Source of the DNA: Diorhabda sublineata
Taxonomy: Eukaryota > Arthropoda > Insecta > Coleoptera > Chrysomelidae
NCBI RefSeq assembly: GCF_026230105.1
Contig: NC_079476.1
Location: 41,592,559-41,656,558 of the forward strand
Direction: 5' to 3'
Length of the DNA: 64,000 bases
Part shown: one piece after another, positions 26,082-39,920 of the stretch
Layout of the letters: every line of letters starts with the position of its first letter
How positions within the stretch are numbered: the stretch's first letter is position 1
Notes under the pieces: generated by a model
What the model was told of the DNA's origin: nothing
The model's database searches: none
What the model saw: the letters and a program-made list of their open reading frames with translations, nothing else
Position numbers and translations under genes: made by a program

Positions 26082-26546
26082 CGAGGGTTTTCTAAGAAGC
26101 TTTCGTCTTCAATTTCAATACGTCATTATTAATCATTAAAGTTAAAGTAAAGACAAATATATGTCAGCATTTTTACTAAAATACGTCGTACGCTTAGTTT
26201 TTGTCAAGATTTTACTAAAGCTGGTAGAAAATTTAGCTTTGAGCTAATCAATATTTGTTTTTAGAAGACAATACGCCTACGCAAATGACTATTTCTCGTA
26301 TTGACTGAAACCTGAGTCCCCCACTACACTTATGACACTAGAAAACAGTTTCAGTTCCTTGCCTTTGAGTTGGCTGAACCCTGAACGACTTCTGTGAGTG
26401 AAACATATACCCTTAACCCATCCAATTTCATAATTGAAATGGACGATGTCCAAAAACCGGTTTATCAATCGATTATCTCCAAAATATTGGAACAAAAAGC
26501 TTTGTTACTTTGTTAGGTCTCAAACTTTCCGAACATCTCTCGTACA
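26082..26546. mobile_element. mariner-type element with terminal inverted repeats, non-autonomous
   Basis: The left end TACGAGGGTTTTCTAAGAAG and, on the other strand, the right end TACGAGAGATGTTCGGAAAG are imperfect inverted repeats of the mariner type. Both are bounded by TA, the mariner target dinucleotide. The 465-bp interior has no readable transposase; the 68-codon frame within it is not recognisable. Confidence 0.5.
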
Positions 26547-29189
26547 TTTGGTGCATGCTTGAAACTACGTCGATCATTTTGGATTTAAACTGAATTGACG
26601 ATTGGAAAAAATAAAAGCTTTTTCCGATTTTGGTCCCAATGAGCTACTGTAGCTCGTTAATGATCCAAACAACTGGGTTGAAGTTATATTAAATTTTTGC
26701 CGCATAGGTACACAATACAACATACCTACGTAGAATGTTTTATGAACAAACTGTCACAATCACGCTAGGAATAATAAAAAAAAACAAGCTTTTCACCTTT
26801 CGTTTCGAAAAACGTACGTAGAACTTTTTAATTATTAACAATGTGAAATTGTCTATGAAATATGTTGTGATTTATAACAAGTACAGTTGAGAATAATAGT
26901 TTTATACATAGTATTAATAACACCATAGAAGCATAATAAGAATCAATCATTATTTTCATTTCAAATCTCAGGTAAATGAAATTAGATTGCTAGAAAATGT
27001 ATTGATGATTCTAGGTAATTGAACTAGTCCAGGTACCAGCGGATTTCCCGTGGAATTTTGATAAGCAAGGTCGATTTTCTTGAAAAATCTTGGAGGTGAA
27101 AACTTATTTCATCAAAATAATCTCGAAGGTTGTTAGACTGACTAATTCTTAGCAGCTTTTATTTCACAAAGTTTTTTTCTAAAGTTTGTTCTTTTCGAGT
27201 TATTAGCGATCGAAAGTGCTCATTTTTGGGGAAACCCGAAAATTCGAAACCTTTAACTTCAGTTAACTTGAAATTGAATTGAAATTTTTGGAAAAAAAAT
27301 TAAGGAGTACCTAGAACAATCTTTTAAATGAAGTTTCTTCTTTCTATTTTGAAAAAATGTAATATTTATACCCTGCTCATTACTACCCTAATTGAAATTA
27401 ATCTTAATCCACTTGTAATTAACTTTATTTATGTATTATTTATATGATTCATTTGATTTGACCGGTTTTCAATGTTTCTTTTAGGAAAAATAATTAATTA
27501 AATTGAGCATTGCATTTCCGTAATCCTAGAAAAAAAAATACATTTTCCTTAAATAAATAAAAAACTATTCATGTTATGAGAAAATGTTTGCATTCGCGTA
27601 CCAAATGTGGCTTACGCAACCCATTTTGAGATGCACCCGGGGGTGAGAAAAGTTTTAATTTAATATGACGTTGAAGTACTTGAAATCTTCTACAAAATGC
27701 TTTTCGAAAAACTTTCTGGCTTGAAAATTGAGCGAGTTATTGTCGAGAAACCAAATGCTTCTTTTTTCGAGATTTCAGAGCACGAATTTTGGGGCATTGG
27801 AAAAAGAAATATTTAAGAAAACCGACGAAATATTCTAATATAAAATTCTAATATAGATACACTATTGAATAATTTTTAATTATAAAAGAATATTTTTAAC
27901 ATAAACGTGATTGAAACTGTCAACAGATTCATGAATAATATACTTGAAGATCATTTTACCCAAAACATGCATAAGATCTGAGATTTTTTTGCAATAAGGG
28001 GGGGTATACACCATTCAAAATTTAAAAATCCCTATTTAGCACAGGGAAGATTCCGTTGAATTCGTAGAAGGGGTTGAATTCAAATTTTCATGAAAATCTA
28101 CGTAGATCAACAAAATTCCACAGTTTTAACGTTTTTTACTGCTGATTCCTGGCCTAATTCTGATCTTGGTATACTCAGTATTGCCATTTAAGGAATTAAT
28201 CGACTGTCTTAATTAAAATATCAAACCGATTTTTGTTTATTTGTTTAGAACGTATTAATTTCCACATAGAAATTGTAGTACTCATTATTTTATAGTATTG
28301 CGGCATGGTGAAATGATAATAAAAAAGAAATAATGGTTTTTAAATAACTGTTTCAAGTTAATCAACCTCACAAACCTCTAAAATAGAAAAGCAATCATCT
28401 TAATATCGCGCCAAGAGGTGATTCAAACAAGTTTACTATTAATTCTGTTTGTTCGCTTCAAACTTTACCAAGTAATTTGAGAATTTCGCCACATTTTCTA
28501 GAACTGAACAACTCCAATACAAACTATTTAAAATGCTTCCTCCCGTCCTTTCGACTGGCATTAGAAGATTACTTGCTGGGAATTTTAATTCGGTGTTTCG
28601 TGTCTTATTTCTTGATTGCATCATTCCGTAGTCCTAAAAGGTAAACATTTTCTTTGGCCCCACTTTGAACAGTCTGTATCTCCTTTTATACTCAAGCTAT
28701 TTCGTTATGGCAGCTTATTAAACTGAATAGACTCAATTAGATAGTAAAATCCACATAATTATTCCGAGATCCAAACTTACATATCAAATATTATTTGGTT
28801 TTATATCACACATAAGTATCAACGACGAAATATTAATATTTTCCTCGTAATTAAACATTTAATTCTACTCAAGTTGTTTGTTTTTTGTAGTTGTTGGTTC
28901 TACAGAAACATACCTCAAAAAAATACTTAAATTAAGCGAAAACACCATAATATATGGGATATTATATATAATTATCGAATAGTTTGAGTGGTGATTGCAG
29001 TGTGGAGATACGTGGTTATCAAGATGTACTTTGATACCTCATCCCAAAGATATACACTTATACAAAAGAAGGAATTGCCTTGATTCTGACATTCTTAAGT
29101 CTAGAGAAGATCCAATCCAATCAGTCTTCTTTGTGAAAACAGCAGCCTACGTTTTCGCTACAATTAACTGCAATCTCACTCCATGATGT
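26547..29189. other. intergenic, possible old repeats only
   Basis: No gene recognised. Segments near 27050-27250 and 27590-27790 resemble each other in style (a GAGTTATT motif amid AAAA/TTTT tracts, one with CACCCGGGGGTG) and may be decayed transposon noncoding sequence. Alignment would be needed to say more. Confidence 0.25.
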
Positions 29190-29575
29190 CTTCAAGATTG
29201 GTGTGAATTTCAGATTTCATTGGCAGTTTTGTCGAGTAGATCGTTGAGGTAGACCAGCGTTAACCACAAATCCTTTTGAAGTTCATCGATATTGACTTGA
29301 ATAGATCGATCTTTGAGAAAATTACCAAGCCAGTTGATCAAAGAGGATTGCTCTAGATCCCCCAGTCCATACGTTGGTGACATATACCAGAAGATCTCCG
29401 GTTGGTCTATGTTTAACGATTTTATCCATGAGCTTGACTATCGCAGGGATTGAAGCAATCGGTAGTTGTTTGTACTTTTTCCTTTCTTTGGTACGAATTG
29501 AACTTGAGTTTGTTCCAAATTTGCAGGAAAGAGACTTATGAAATACAATAAGAAAAATATTACGCACAAACAACT
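29190..29575 (-). pseudogene. jockey-type reverse-transcriptase relic
   Basis: Minus-strand frames give PIASIPAIVKLMDKIVKHR joined to PTGDLLVYVTNVW. In a shifted frame they give LINWLGNFLKDRSIQVNID and LTLVYLNDLLDKTANEI. Together these follow the order of the jockey-type reverse-transcriptase domain (PISLLPxxxKxxEKIxxxR, STGDLLxxxTxxW, WIxxFLxxRSIxVxVDG, LFLLYINDLL). The central catalytic FDKAFD block has been deleted. Confidence 0.7.
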
Positions 29576-30083
29576 TTAACTGGGAATTTTCTAGCTTAAA
29601 TAGGAAGAGGCTCTTAATTTGATTTACTAATAGATGTTTGACTCTTCTTCGCGAAGTTTGATGGATTAACTTTAACTATACCTAAGTAGGTATGTGTTAA
29701 TGACTTTACTTTAACAGGTGTCATACAAATATTAAAACCCAGTCGTACCACATAGATGCAAATGTTGCATAATTCTTTTTAATTTGAAAAAAAAAGTTCT
29801 TTGGTACAAGAATAATCAAAATAATTAGTTCATAGTCGGATATATGTTTATTATTTTATCACAATTGAGATGCGATAATAAACAAGGCTAATAACCGATA
29901 ATAAATCAACAGTTATGCATAATAGACGTCTGTTGGGGTTGTTCCGAATGGGTTTTCGGGAATTAGGGACTTAGCATTCGCCAGGATATTAGCATAGTTT
30001 GTGTAAAGATAACGAGATTTGCTTCATGCCTACTTATTGTATGAATGAGTTTATGTGTTTACGGATTCAACTGAAAATTCAAT

Positions 30084-30640
30084 TTAAATATAGTTATCAA
30101 ATACATCAATGAAGTCATTAAAGTAGACACGTTTCAATTTTTTTAGCTCCGTATACTTTCCCCGGTGATGTTTAATAAGTTCCATACACTTTTTATAGTA
30201 AGAATCATCAAGCTCATCAAAATAACCATTTTTTTCCAATTCTGGGAAAAGAAAATCATCTGAGGGGGCTGAATCTGGTGAATAGAGTGCATGAGGTAGC
30301 AATCCATCAATTTTGGCTACTGCAATAACGATTGTGTGAGCTGGTGCATTGTCTTGATGAAACAACACTCGTTTCTTGATAGTTTTTCCTTTTTCAAGAT
30401 AGTTATCCCGAGCTCATGCTATGACTTTGCCTGCAGATGGAAGGTCTTTGCCCTCTTGGAACCTTACAGTCCATTGTTTCGATCCCACGTTTCAACAATG
30501 ATTAGGAAACGATGCGAAATATACGTGCCGATGGAACAAACGCGGACCCCATCTTGCGCACAGTTTTTTCATCTAGTTCAGAACAATTTTGGAATACCAC
30601 CAAAAGGTATTCCTTTCTCAATGGATCCTTGAATATGCTA
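30084..30640 (-). pseudogene. mariner transposase C-terminal relic
   Basis: An intact 94-codon frame (30368-30084) carries FHQDNAPAHT, with the second catalytic Asp, and YSPDSAPSDDFLFPELEKN, with the third. Upstream, frames broken by stops read VETWDRNNG and LPSAGKVIA...YLEKGKTI, matching the preceding mariner segments (ETWIHHY..., GKVMATVFWD..., YLEKGKTITGEYY). The first catalytic Asp region is disrupted. The element is dead. It lies in line with the N-terminal piece at 31315-31448. Confidence 0.85.
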
Positions 30641-31314
30641 GAATTAGCAGAAGCTGCAATTATTTGAAAGGAATGTGATCATTACAGATCATATGGTTAT
30701 AGTGAACTTCCGCAGTGTTACAACAACAGAAAGGAACACACCAAGTTATTTGGATCGCAGTGTATATGACACCTGTAAATAAGTTGTTTATGGAAGGAAT
30801 GAAACTGTATAAAGTAAATATCTTCTTGAAGGATTTAAAATCGTTCACTGGTAAGTTGAGAATTTATTTAGAAAAACTGTAAATTACTTTCTCATCCAGT
30901 TTCGCTAGATAGATGGTTTAAATCCGCAATCCTGTTGCTTTTTACTAATTTTGGAGTTTTAAAGGTATACTGGGGTATATAATTATTCAACGAATGAAGA
31001 TAAATTTTAGTGACTAGCGAGATAAATTTGTTTTAAGAGAGAAGAATGTTACATTACATTCCGTTTCCATAATAAATTTAGAGTAAACATTTTGAACTTG
31101 GAAACGTGTCTGTTGATTCAAAGAAAATACTAAGATCAATAGTATCGGAGCTTTGAATATAAATGAAAGAATATACGACGAGTTAGGTATTGATTAGGTC
31201 GTTGATGCTAATTTATCATGATTTTCACGTAATGATTGTTGAGTTTTATCTTCGGCCCTTAATTCAAGAGGACTGGTATTACCACGATTTTTTCTAGCAA
31301 GAAAATAGATCATG

Positions 31315-31448
31315 TACGAGGATGGTGGATTTTCTTCAACATTTCTGGAGTCGACACTTCATTTGATCGAACTATGTGATGCTATGGTCTTCGCTGATGG
31401 TTGCCAAACAAATACAAAAGAACGTGGCGAACTAGCACCATCCTCGTA
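31315..31448 (-). mobile_element. 134-bp mariner-derived mini-element
   Basis: A perfect 13-bp inverted repeat, TACGAGGATGGTG (31315-31327 and complement 31436-31448), encloses a sequence reading SNEVSTPEMLKKIH on the minus strand. That is the mariner linker before the second helix-turn-helix. TACGAGG at a TA is typical of mariner ends, so this may be an internal-deletion derivative. Alternatively it is the N-terminal half of the relic at 30084-30640, with a chance inverted repeat. Confidence 0.5.
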
Positions 31449-33439
31449 TTCGTTTTTATCTTTTGTAACTTGAGAAAATACTATCCAATATCTTTCTAGA
31501 TAATTTTTTCATTTATATCACCACGTTTACGTCCACAACTGATCAGTAATTGCAGACTAGCTCGTTGATGTTGGATTGAAGTTTTTTCCAGCTTTTTCTT
31601 CATTTGTTAATATTTTTTTAGCTTTGAAGTCATTCTTTTACCTAACCCAAACCAACGATTTAAGTTAATTTCAGATGCATAACTTGTTTATGACTTTTTC
31701 CTTTGGTCTATTATTATTACTAAAAAGTTAATTCTCCTCTTGATCAGAGACGGACTGCTCAAAAAAATCGATTTGATTAATTCAGGCTGCTTATTACGAA
31801 TCAGCGAATATGCATTAAGAAATTGCCCAGGGTAATATAGAACAATCCCCGAGGATTACTTTTGTTTTTTCCACGGTAATTCCCGAATTCAAATAAAATA
31901 TTTCTTTAGTTTCCAAAACGATAATGAAGAGCTGATAGAATATGTTACCACCTGGTTGAAAAGGGCAACCTTCTATAGAGAAGGCATGAAAAAACTTGTG
32001 GTCATGCTTTGACAAGCGCCCACAAAATTTCGAAAGCTATTTTGAAAATTAGTTTAGCAGTTTTTTGTACTATTAAGATTTTTCATATAACTAAACTAAC
32101 TTTGTTGATATACCTCGTATTTTAGATGTGAAATCCATCCCCTATTAGAGGGAATCTTCCATGAAAGGAATATAAATCCGTTTTCTCTTTCATTTGTTTA
32201 AAAAAAAGTCGATTTACAAAATTAAGGTACGCACTCCAAATGATGTTGACCTTATTTCAACACCACTGTATAGTTATTAATGTACACAATTTATCTACCA
32301 AATGGTTAGAGATTATTAGAAAAGTCCAAGCAGTCATTTCGTCACTAAAATATTGATCGATGTTACTATCTCATTACTTAAGTGAACATTGATCTGGCAA
32401 TTTATCGTAAAGTTCTAAAGCGATACGCTTTAAAACGTTTCATTATTTTGCAGAACAGGACTTGATAAAAGTCACAGAAGAAATTGAATAATGGGATCAA
32501 AACGTTGATGATTTCCGTTTACATTGGCGAGAAATTTGCAATTTTTTGGTGTTACGAAAATCCAAAATATCTACATATCACTTCTTGATTTTTCCGAAAG
32601 CAGATTTCTAGGTGCGTTGCACGCAATTTCTTCAATTTTAGAAAGAATGCAATCCATGTATATTTAGCTCAACAATCAGGGTTTTATCAATTAAATATTG
32701 TGCAAAATGACAATGACGTTTGACACTTCTTAATGACAGTACAAAATTATCTAAGGTAACTTGATAAATAAGCAAATAATAACGATTATTCCATTTTCAA
32801 GTAATTTTTCTCATATCTATGTAATTTCTCGTATTTATATGAGTTTTGAAATGTCTATAATTGATGTTAAAACATGATTTTAAGGTTCTTTAGAATGTGG
32901 GAATTCCTAATGTTTCTTCTGTAAAATATATTCTGTAAAACATTGCCGGAGAAAGACCTGGTGTCGTCGGATTCTATACCTTTACTATACTATTGTTGAA
33001 ATTTTAAAAAGTGATGATTAATTCTTATACAGAAACTGATTTTTATGGAAGCGTCTTCCTCGAATTGTATAAGAGTACAGCTCTGTTCTTTATAACTACA
33101 ATTTCCTCACCAAGAAAAATATACGTTCTGGGTAAACTAAGATGTCGCTCTACCTGTAATAACTCATCTATAAAACGAGTTTATGACATATAAAAACTTT
33201 TCTATTGGCCAATAATTTTTATGTTAGCTGCTGCAAAATAACTCGACTTATTGTACCAATAGTTTTTATAAACGTAAATTTATCATTTTTTATGACTACT
33301 AAAATATTTTTTATTTGTATCTTTTCAGTACTAATATTTTTCTTCAATCGTCAGAAAGCATAGAAAATAAATATACACGGTGTACGTTCAATAACCGATT
33401 ATATTTCCCACGTTAGAAGGAGTTGCAGGTTTTCTTGTA
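31449..33439. other. intergenic, nothing recognised
   Basis: AT-rich, with only short open frames and no recognisable protein motifs. Confidence 0.45.
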
Positions 33440-34150
33440 ACCTGATGATCATTTTTTTTTGCTCGTTCTCCATTCTTTACTATTTTTTCATTTAGCTTCA
33501 CAGTCTACTATTTCTAGAATTCTAGTATCTTCTCTATTTGGTGTCTCCAGGTATTTATCTGCTTCATCCTCCTCATCATATCTGTTGGTTTTCTTCTCAT
33601 GATGTGTCCTGCTCAATTTAGTCTTTGTGGTTCTTCTAATTCTTCAATTTTCTTTCTCCATATTCTGTAATATATCGTCCTAGTATAGTTTTCAGTCTTT
33701 TCCTCTCGATTATCTTCAGATCTTCTTCTTCCTGTTTATTTATAACTGTTGTTTTTTACTAATATTCTTGCATTTAAGTAACTTTCCATTTTCTCTAAAT
33801 GTTCGATTCCTTTTTTGTATTCTTTCTCTTATACTTTATTGTGATTCTTAGATTTTTTCTTTGTTTATTTCTAGAGCGACTGTGCTTTGGTTTGTTATAA
33901 TATTCGTCACGTTCTCTAAAATCATATTTAACAGGGCCGGAGACATCGAGATGCCTTGTTTGACTCCTTTGTTTATTTTTATTTCTTCTGTTACTGTTTC
34001 CAGATATCTTAGTTTGGTTTTCGTGTTTTATAGTATTAATATCTTCAAACTTTCCGCGAACCTTTAGTTTTTCTAAATCTTCTATCTATTAAGTCAAACG
34101 CGCTTTTAAAATCGATAAAGATTACGTGTATTATTGTTTGGATTGCGCCG
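33440..34150 (-). pseudogene. non-LTR reverse-transcriptase and C-terminal domain relic
   Basis: The minus strand reads HVIFIDFKSAFDLIDR (catalytic FIDFKKAFDSIDR block) at the high-coordinate end. KQGISMSPALLNMILENV (GxKQGDxxSPxLFNLxLE block) follows. Further on, AGHIMRRKPTDMMRRM and TWRHQIEKILE match the common W.GHI.RR and RGRPxxxW tail after the polymerase domain. The order is correct, with many stops and deletions between blocks. Confidence 0.75.
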
Positions 34151-37100
34151 ATTGTGATACTGAAAACTATGAATGAGGAAAAAATATTCAGAAGTTTTAC
34201 GAATAAATTATTTATTTTTTACAAGACGGAAATATGTCAGAGAGGAAGCTTGGAAATCATCCAATCACAGATCCTTTCTTCCTTTATATTTAAGATTTTC
34301 TGCGATAGAGTGAATGTACTCATTGATATATAAATAAAAAAGGAAACGCTTGATTTTTCTAACCCATTGTGTTTAAAATATATATCGCTTTCCCACCCTG
34401 ACAGTAACATATACATTCGAAGAAAAAACAACCATTGACCGAAATAAATAAAAGTTTGTTCTTTAGGTCATATTTTTTTTTATTTTATTTCCTTCCCATC
34501 CTAGTTTCAACGGAGTTTAATTTATGCAATTTTACTTTCGAATGGAAGTATACGAGGTGTGGAAATCGAATGAAGAAACTCCAATTAAATAAGACTCAAA
34601 ATTTTTTTAAAAACCCGCAGTACTAGAACTGGAATATTGAAAATATTCTTTATTTGATCAATTAGAATCGTTCTGTCAATTGAGTTTTTAACTTGGGGTC
34701 AACGACAAGCTTTAAAAAGGCTGAAAAGCCGCAGGGAAATTTTTACTTGTCTAAAACTTGTTGAAAGTTCTTGATCTATGATCTCACGATGTTAACTTTT
34801 CAAAAACCTCTTAGTAAAAGTGTTGATTAACTGTTTGGTATTTAGACTTGCTGAATATCATAAAACTACAATTTATTAGTTAAAATCCTTCCGGTAACTG
34901 GTTCATAATCCATCAACTCACATCTTTTTGAAAATGCCTTGAGCTACCGAAAAACCTCCTTGTTGATACAGTTTCCCCGTAAGCCTTTAAATCCTGGAGA
35001 CCAATTTACAAGTAAATTAATGCAATTAGCACCGTACATTACAACTTCAAGGACTACTATATCACGAAAAGACTCTAAATCGAGTGGTAAAACGTAAAAG
35101 ATCAAAATAATCAAAGATAAAAGTCAAGCTGTCCTCTAGAAGAGAAGATCAAGCCACAGATCAAACCAGAACAAAGAAATCCAGTGGACAATAAGGCCAA
35201 ATATTTGAGCGTGATATAGGACCAAATTTCCACTTTCAACGACCAGAAATGAATGGAAAATAATAACAAAACAAAACAAACGATAAACTATAAAGAAAAC
35301 GACGTCAAAAAAAGGATTTAAATAGCGCTAAGGATTGAAAGGCTTGATGAGGACGATGAAAATAAATAGTTTAATTTTATCACACTTAATTTCTTGAATT
35401 TGAATCAATCTAATAGCTAGTAAAACAAAATTTTAACGACAAAACTGCATAATTATTTTACAGTACACTTGATATTTGCGAAATAATTTGAATTGACACC
35501 GTGAACGTTCAATTTAATTCGAGCTCCGTTCCAAACCAATCGTTTATATAAAATCTGCATCTACGTACATATTTTTTTAAAACATTCGACACCAATAACG
35601 CTTCGTTGATTCCGTATATTAGAACAATTTGTTTTTGCATTCATATTGGAAACGTCATTTTAATGTGATCGAATATCGTAAATAGAAATTCGAAGTTTAA
35701 TCTAATACTAACATTCAACCAACCGAATTTCCAAAAAAAAAGCTTAGCAACTGATACAGCACGCTCCGGAGTTTCGTACGTGCAGGGAATTCTTAAAAAA
35801 GGATTGTGAACGGGTAGCGCAGCTTTTGCAGCGTTTTCACCGAACTGAGTAAAATGTTTTTATTACTTTTTGTTGTTTGTACTTGACAACTTGGAGTATG
35901 TACTATAATGTAAATATGCGGTTAAAGCCGTTTCTGAAATCATGGTAAATGTTTATTTGATTTTATATATAGGACATCAATGGAAATAAACTTGAGGATA
36001 CAAGATGGGAAATTTTCATTTATAATTAAACACTTTTTCTACCGGTTTTTGTTGATTTCGAGATTTCTGACAGTTTTAAAAATTTATTAGACAATCAGTT
36101 GATGACTACTACACGTTTTAACACTAGTTCGTAATGCCATTAAACTATAGGAATCAGAGCTGGCAACAATAAAGTTGAACAGTTGAATTTTTACCTGAAA
36201 ATAGTATCAGAAAAACATTCATTGAACATCCTACCTATTCGCATGATGTTAACACTTGAGTTTGGATCAGATAATTGAATCCATCGAGCTTTAAAGCTGT
36301 GGAAACTAGATGATGATTACTCTTTATTTGAAGTACATCTATAATCCTAAATCATGTATTCCTTCTCTATTACTTCAAACTCCTAATGAAAGATTTGTTC
36401 CCAAATATATTTAAAGATCAATCTAGATTATTGAGAAGTCCTGCTTTCTTCCAGAATCGTGTATACTCAACGAAAGATTTAGAAACTTATGAGGAATCCA
36501 TTGTCTGTCTAAGTTTTTTATTCAAATCATTAATTTCTCATTTTTTATAACATTTCATATGCTTTTGTGATTAAGTCGTTTTAATTTTTTCTCCTTATTG
36601 AAAAAATTAATCAAGAAAACTGCTAAATAATCAATATACTATTTGAGGTTGAACTTTAACCCTTAACAGAACATGGTATCATATATGATATAATTATTTT
36701 GTGTTGGTGACATTGTTTTACGTCCAACGATAGTTTATTGAAACATATGGTTCAAAAATTGAACAGCTTACTTGAGGTCTAAATGATAAGAAATCATGAA
36801 AAGAAAAAAAGTCATTGGTCAATATCTTGCCAGTTTAAAGGTCAATTTTGAAACGAGTAGTTAGCAAAACTAATCGAAATCGTCCATTTTCTAAAAAAAA
36901 AACTTTTTTCTTTGTTGGGGCACCCAGGCACCTGTTGATATTAATATTCAAAAGCTCAAATTTCTACAGGATTCTCGTTTCAAACAATATTTTTCACCTA
37001 ATAAACAGTTATTTCAACAAAACCATTTCATGAAAAGTAATAGAATGGTAACAAAAATATAAACAAACATTTCGCTTCAACTCCCTTGCAACGTAAAGTT

Positions 37101-39920
37101 ATTGAAATCAAAATCGACATGTTTTACCAATTGTTCACCTTTATACTTTGGAAAATTTTGAAAAAACTTTCAACAAAAATTACAACTAGATTATGTTGAT
37201 ATATCACGCTGAATATATGCCCAACAACAACTTGGAAAAGTTTTTGTTATAAGATGGAGGACAGCAAACATATTATTTAGACAAAGCAGTAACTCCTCCG
37301 AAGAAAAACAAAGTTAAGTATTCAAAAATAATGCGTAAACATTCTTAAATTAAAAGGCGTTTTTGTAGAAAATTCAAAATGCGCAATTTTTTAATTATTT
37401 CAAACCTAATACCAAAAATGCACTCAAAATAATTTTTTTTATAAATTTTTGTTCAATATTTTATATAATATTGAACATTTCCTCATTTTGGAAAATCTTA
37501 GATGTTGCTGATGGTTTTTCGTATTGTCTTAATGATAATAATTAATCAAAAATTTGTCCAATCAAAGTTTGCCAACCTCAAGGACTCACTTTGACAGATA
37601 GAATTTAAAAATGATAGTCTTCAATCTAAAAAGCTTCTTCAGAGGAAAATAAAGAGATTAATAAGCTGGAATTATTTTGGATTTTAGTTATACATCTTCT
37701 TAAAAATTCACTCATTTAATCAAATGAAAAACATCGTATCGATAATAAGTCGACTATAGCTCCACAGAAGTTTTTCTTCATATAAAAGTGAGCCTAATGC
37801 TCAAAGAAACGAAGAGATCTGACAAGTTATGACAAAAATTACAATTGAGGTATTTTGTAAGGATGAAATTCTTATTCCTATTATAATAAATCCATCAAAA
37901 AAATGAGCAGGAAACTCATACGGCAATAACACGACAATCGTTGTCATATCAAAGACTATTCGTATCCTTTTTTTTTTTTCAGTAGTTTCCCTGAACAATC
38001 TTTTCGATCCTTTCCATAAAAAATGATTGCTATTTAACGGTTCATTATCGCTGGTTTTGAATTATATGCGTCGGTTGTATCGTATTCAACGTGATAAGTA
38101 TTATCATCATTCAGTAATTCGCAATCTAATTGCAATGCAATTACTCCTAATTCACTGTAGCATCCAATAGACGCAATTGAAAAATTTCCGCTCATTTTCC
38201 CAAAACGCGTTTCGATAGCCAAACTAATGATATGCTCGATACATTTATTCAATCGATTTTGTGTCAGAAATCACGCAAGAACTTTATTATAGGTTAGAAT
38301 CGACTGCATTCGACTAATAACTCAATCAGTTCAGTGTGCAATTTCATGTAAAATTAGAACGTGCGGTGTATTAATTCCAAATAATTAAGGTTCACAAAAT
38401 GAATGCCCGAGGAGCAATCCGAATAGCAAATTAAGCGGACTCATCTTTAATAACTGAATCGATTTATTAGATGAAAAGATATTAGGAAAAGAGGGAGATT
38501 TCCCAGGTCGTTGCTGTACTTTCTAAAACTAAATCAACACCGAAGGATCTGCGAAGGAATTGGCCGAAGAGTCCTAAATTAAGCATCAGGCTGATGCATT
38601 TTATAACTAGAAAAAAAATTCGTGGTTGAAGTTTTTAACTATCTCTTGGACACCATATTACTTTCAACCAATCGATTGCGTATGTTTTGATCTTTTTTGA
38701 ACAATATAAAACAGATTCCGAAAAAATTTGACGTTGTGAAACTCTCCATTTGAAATCAACTGTAGACTCCGAATCAGATATGTGATGAACTTATTCTAAG
38801 ATCTGTTTTTGCTTGGGGAGAAGTTGAAGGCTGGAATATCAAATTTTATTAGTTTTTCCTTTCAAATAAATGGTTATTTTATTATATCTTTTGCCGTTTT
38901 TCTTACAGATTTGAATATCAGTTGAGGGGCTTATATATAATCATTTTGATCATAAAGCTTTTTCCATATATTGAATAATCCAGCTCCAAACGGAGATCTT
39001 GAATTTTTTTATTACTAACTTTTATCAAAATCATCTTTCCAATCATCCACGCCAAAATACTAGAAGATTCAGTCTAACGCTATTCTTTCTGTGTCAAGAT
39101 TTCTTATTCTGTTACAAACTCGTCCACAACATGGACTATGAAGCCGCTACTGTTCGGTTATAATAGGAGTCTAAAATTTGATTAATTTCTCATATTATTT
39201 ATTGAGATATTCTTTTTGAGTATAAATATGCTTTATTTTGTCATAAAAATTAGATATAATTGTTTAAAATGTTCACCTACTTGTTTGTATACATACATAT
39301 CTTGATATAGGCCCTAATGTTCGATTGAGAAGATACAACGTCTCGGTTAACATTAATTTTCACTTTGAAAAAAAAACGGAATGTATAAATAATACTGAAA
39401 AGCATGCGGAAAACTTTCGTCATCTATCTCTGTTTTTGTAAGCCTGAATAGAGATGAGAGATGAATATTTTTATCAGTAGTTATCAAAAACAGACGCCAT
39501 TAGCATCTGATTTATATTCGGGGATGGAACAGAAGAAGCTAACAACCCAAGATAATTTTTAATTGAAATATAAGTAGAAAAACAAATAGATGTGATATAT
39601 AAAATAATAAAAGATCAATACTGAGAAATATTTGCTTCTAAATACTAAAAGTATAAAATATGGATAGATAATACGAGTTTTATATGAAATAAAATATTAT
39701 CTATTCCAATTTTAATTTCAAGTCCAGCCCTGATTGTTTGATGACTAATTTATAACGTAAGTTTAAAAAAATACAGTCTATGTAGGTTCAAATAATGAAG
39801 TGTTTTATATGTGAAAAGTTGTCAAGGATCAAAATATGCACCTAAATACCAAATTTCGAAATCAATTGTCAACTTTTATCGATAACTTTCTATCTTTTAG
39901 AATTGTCGCATTATTATTCA
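34151..39920. other. long gene-poor stretch
   Basis: About 5.8 kb of AT-rich DNA with no recognised gene or transposon. A GC-richer spot near 35758-35850 has no open frame. A 72-codon minus frame at 38034-38252 looks protein-like but matches nothing I know and has no support from splice sites. Confidence 0.4.

Noticed and set aside
38034..38252. 72-codon minus-strand frame
   Set aside because: Looks somewhat protein-like, but has no known motif, no splice context and no neighbours; not enough to call a gene.
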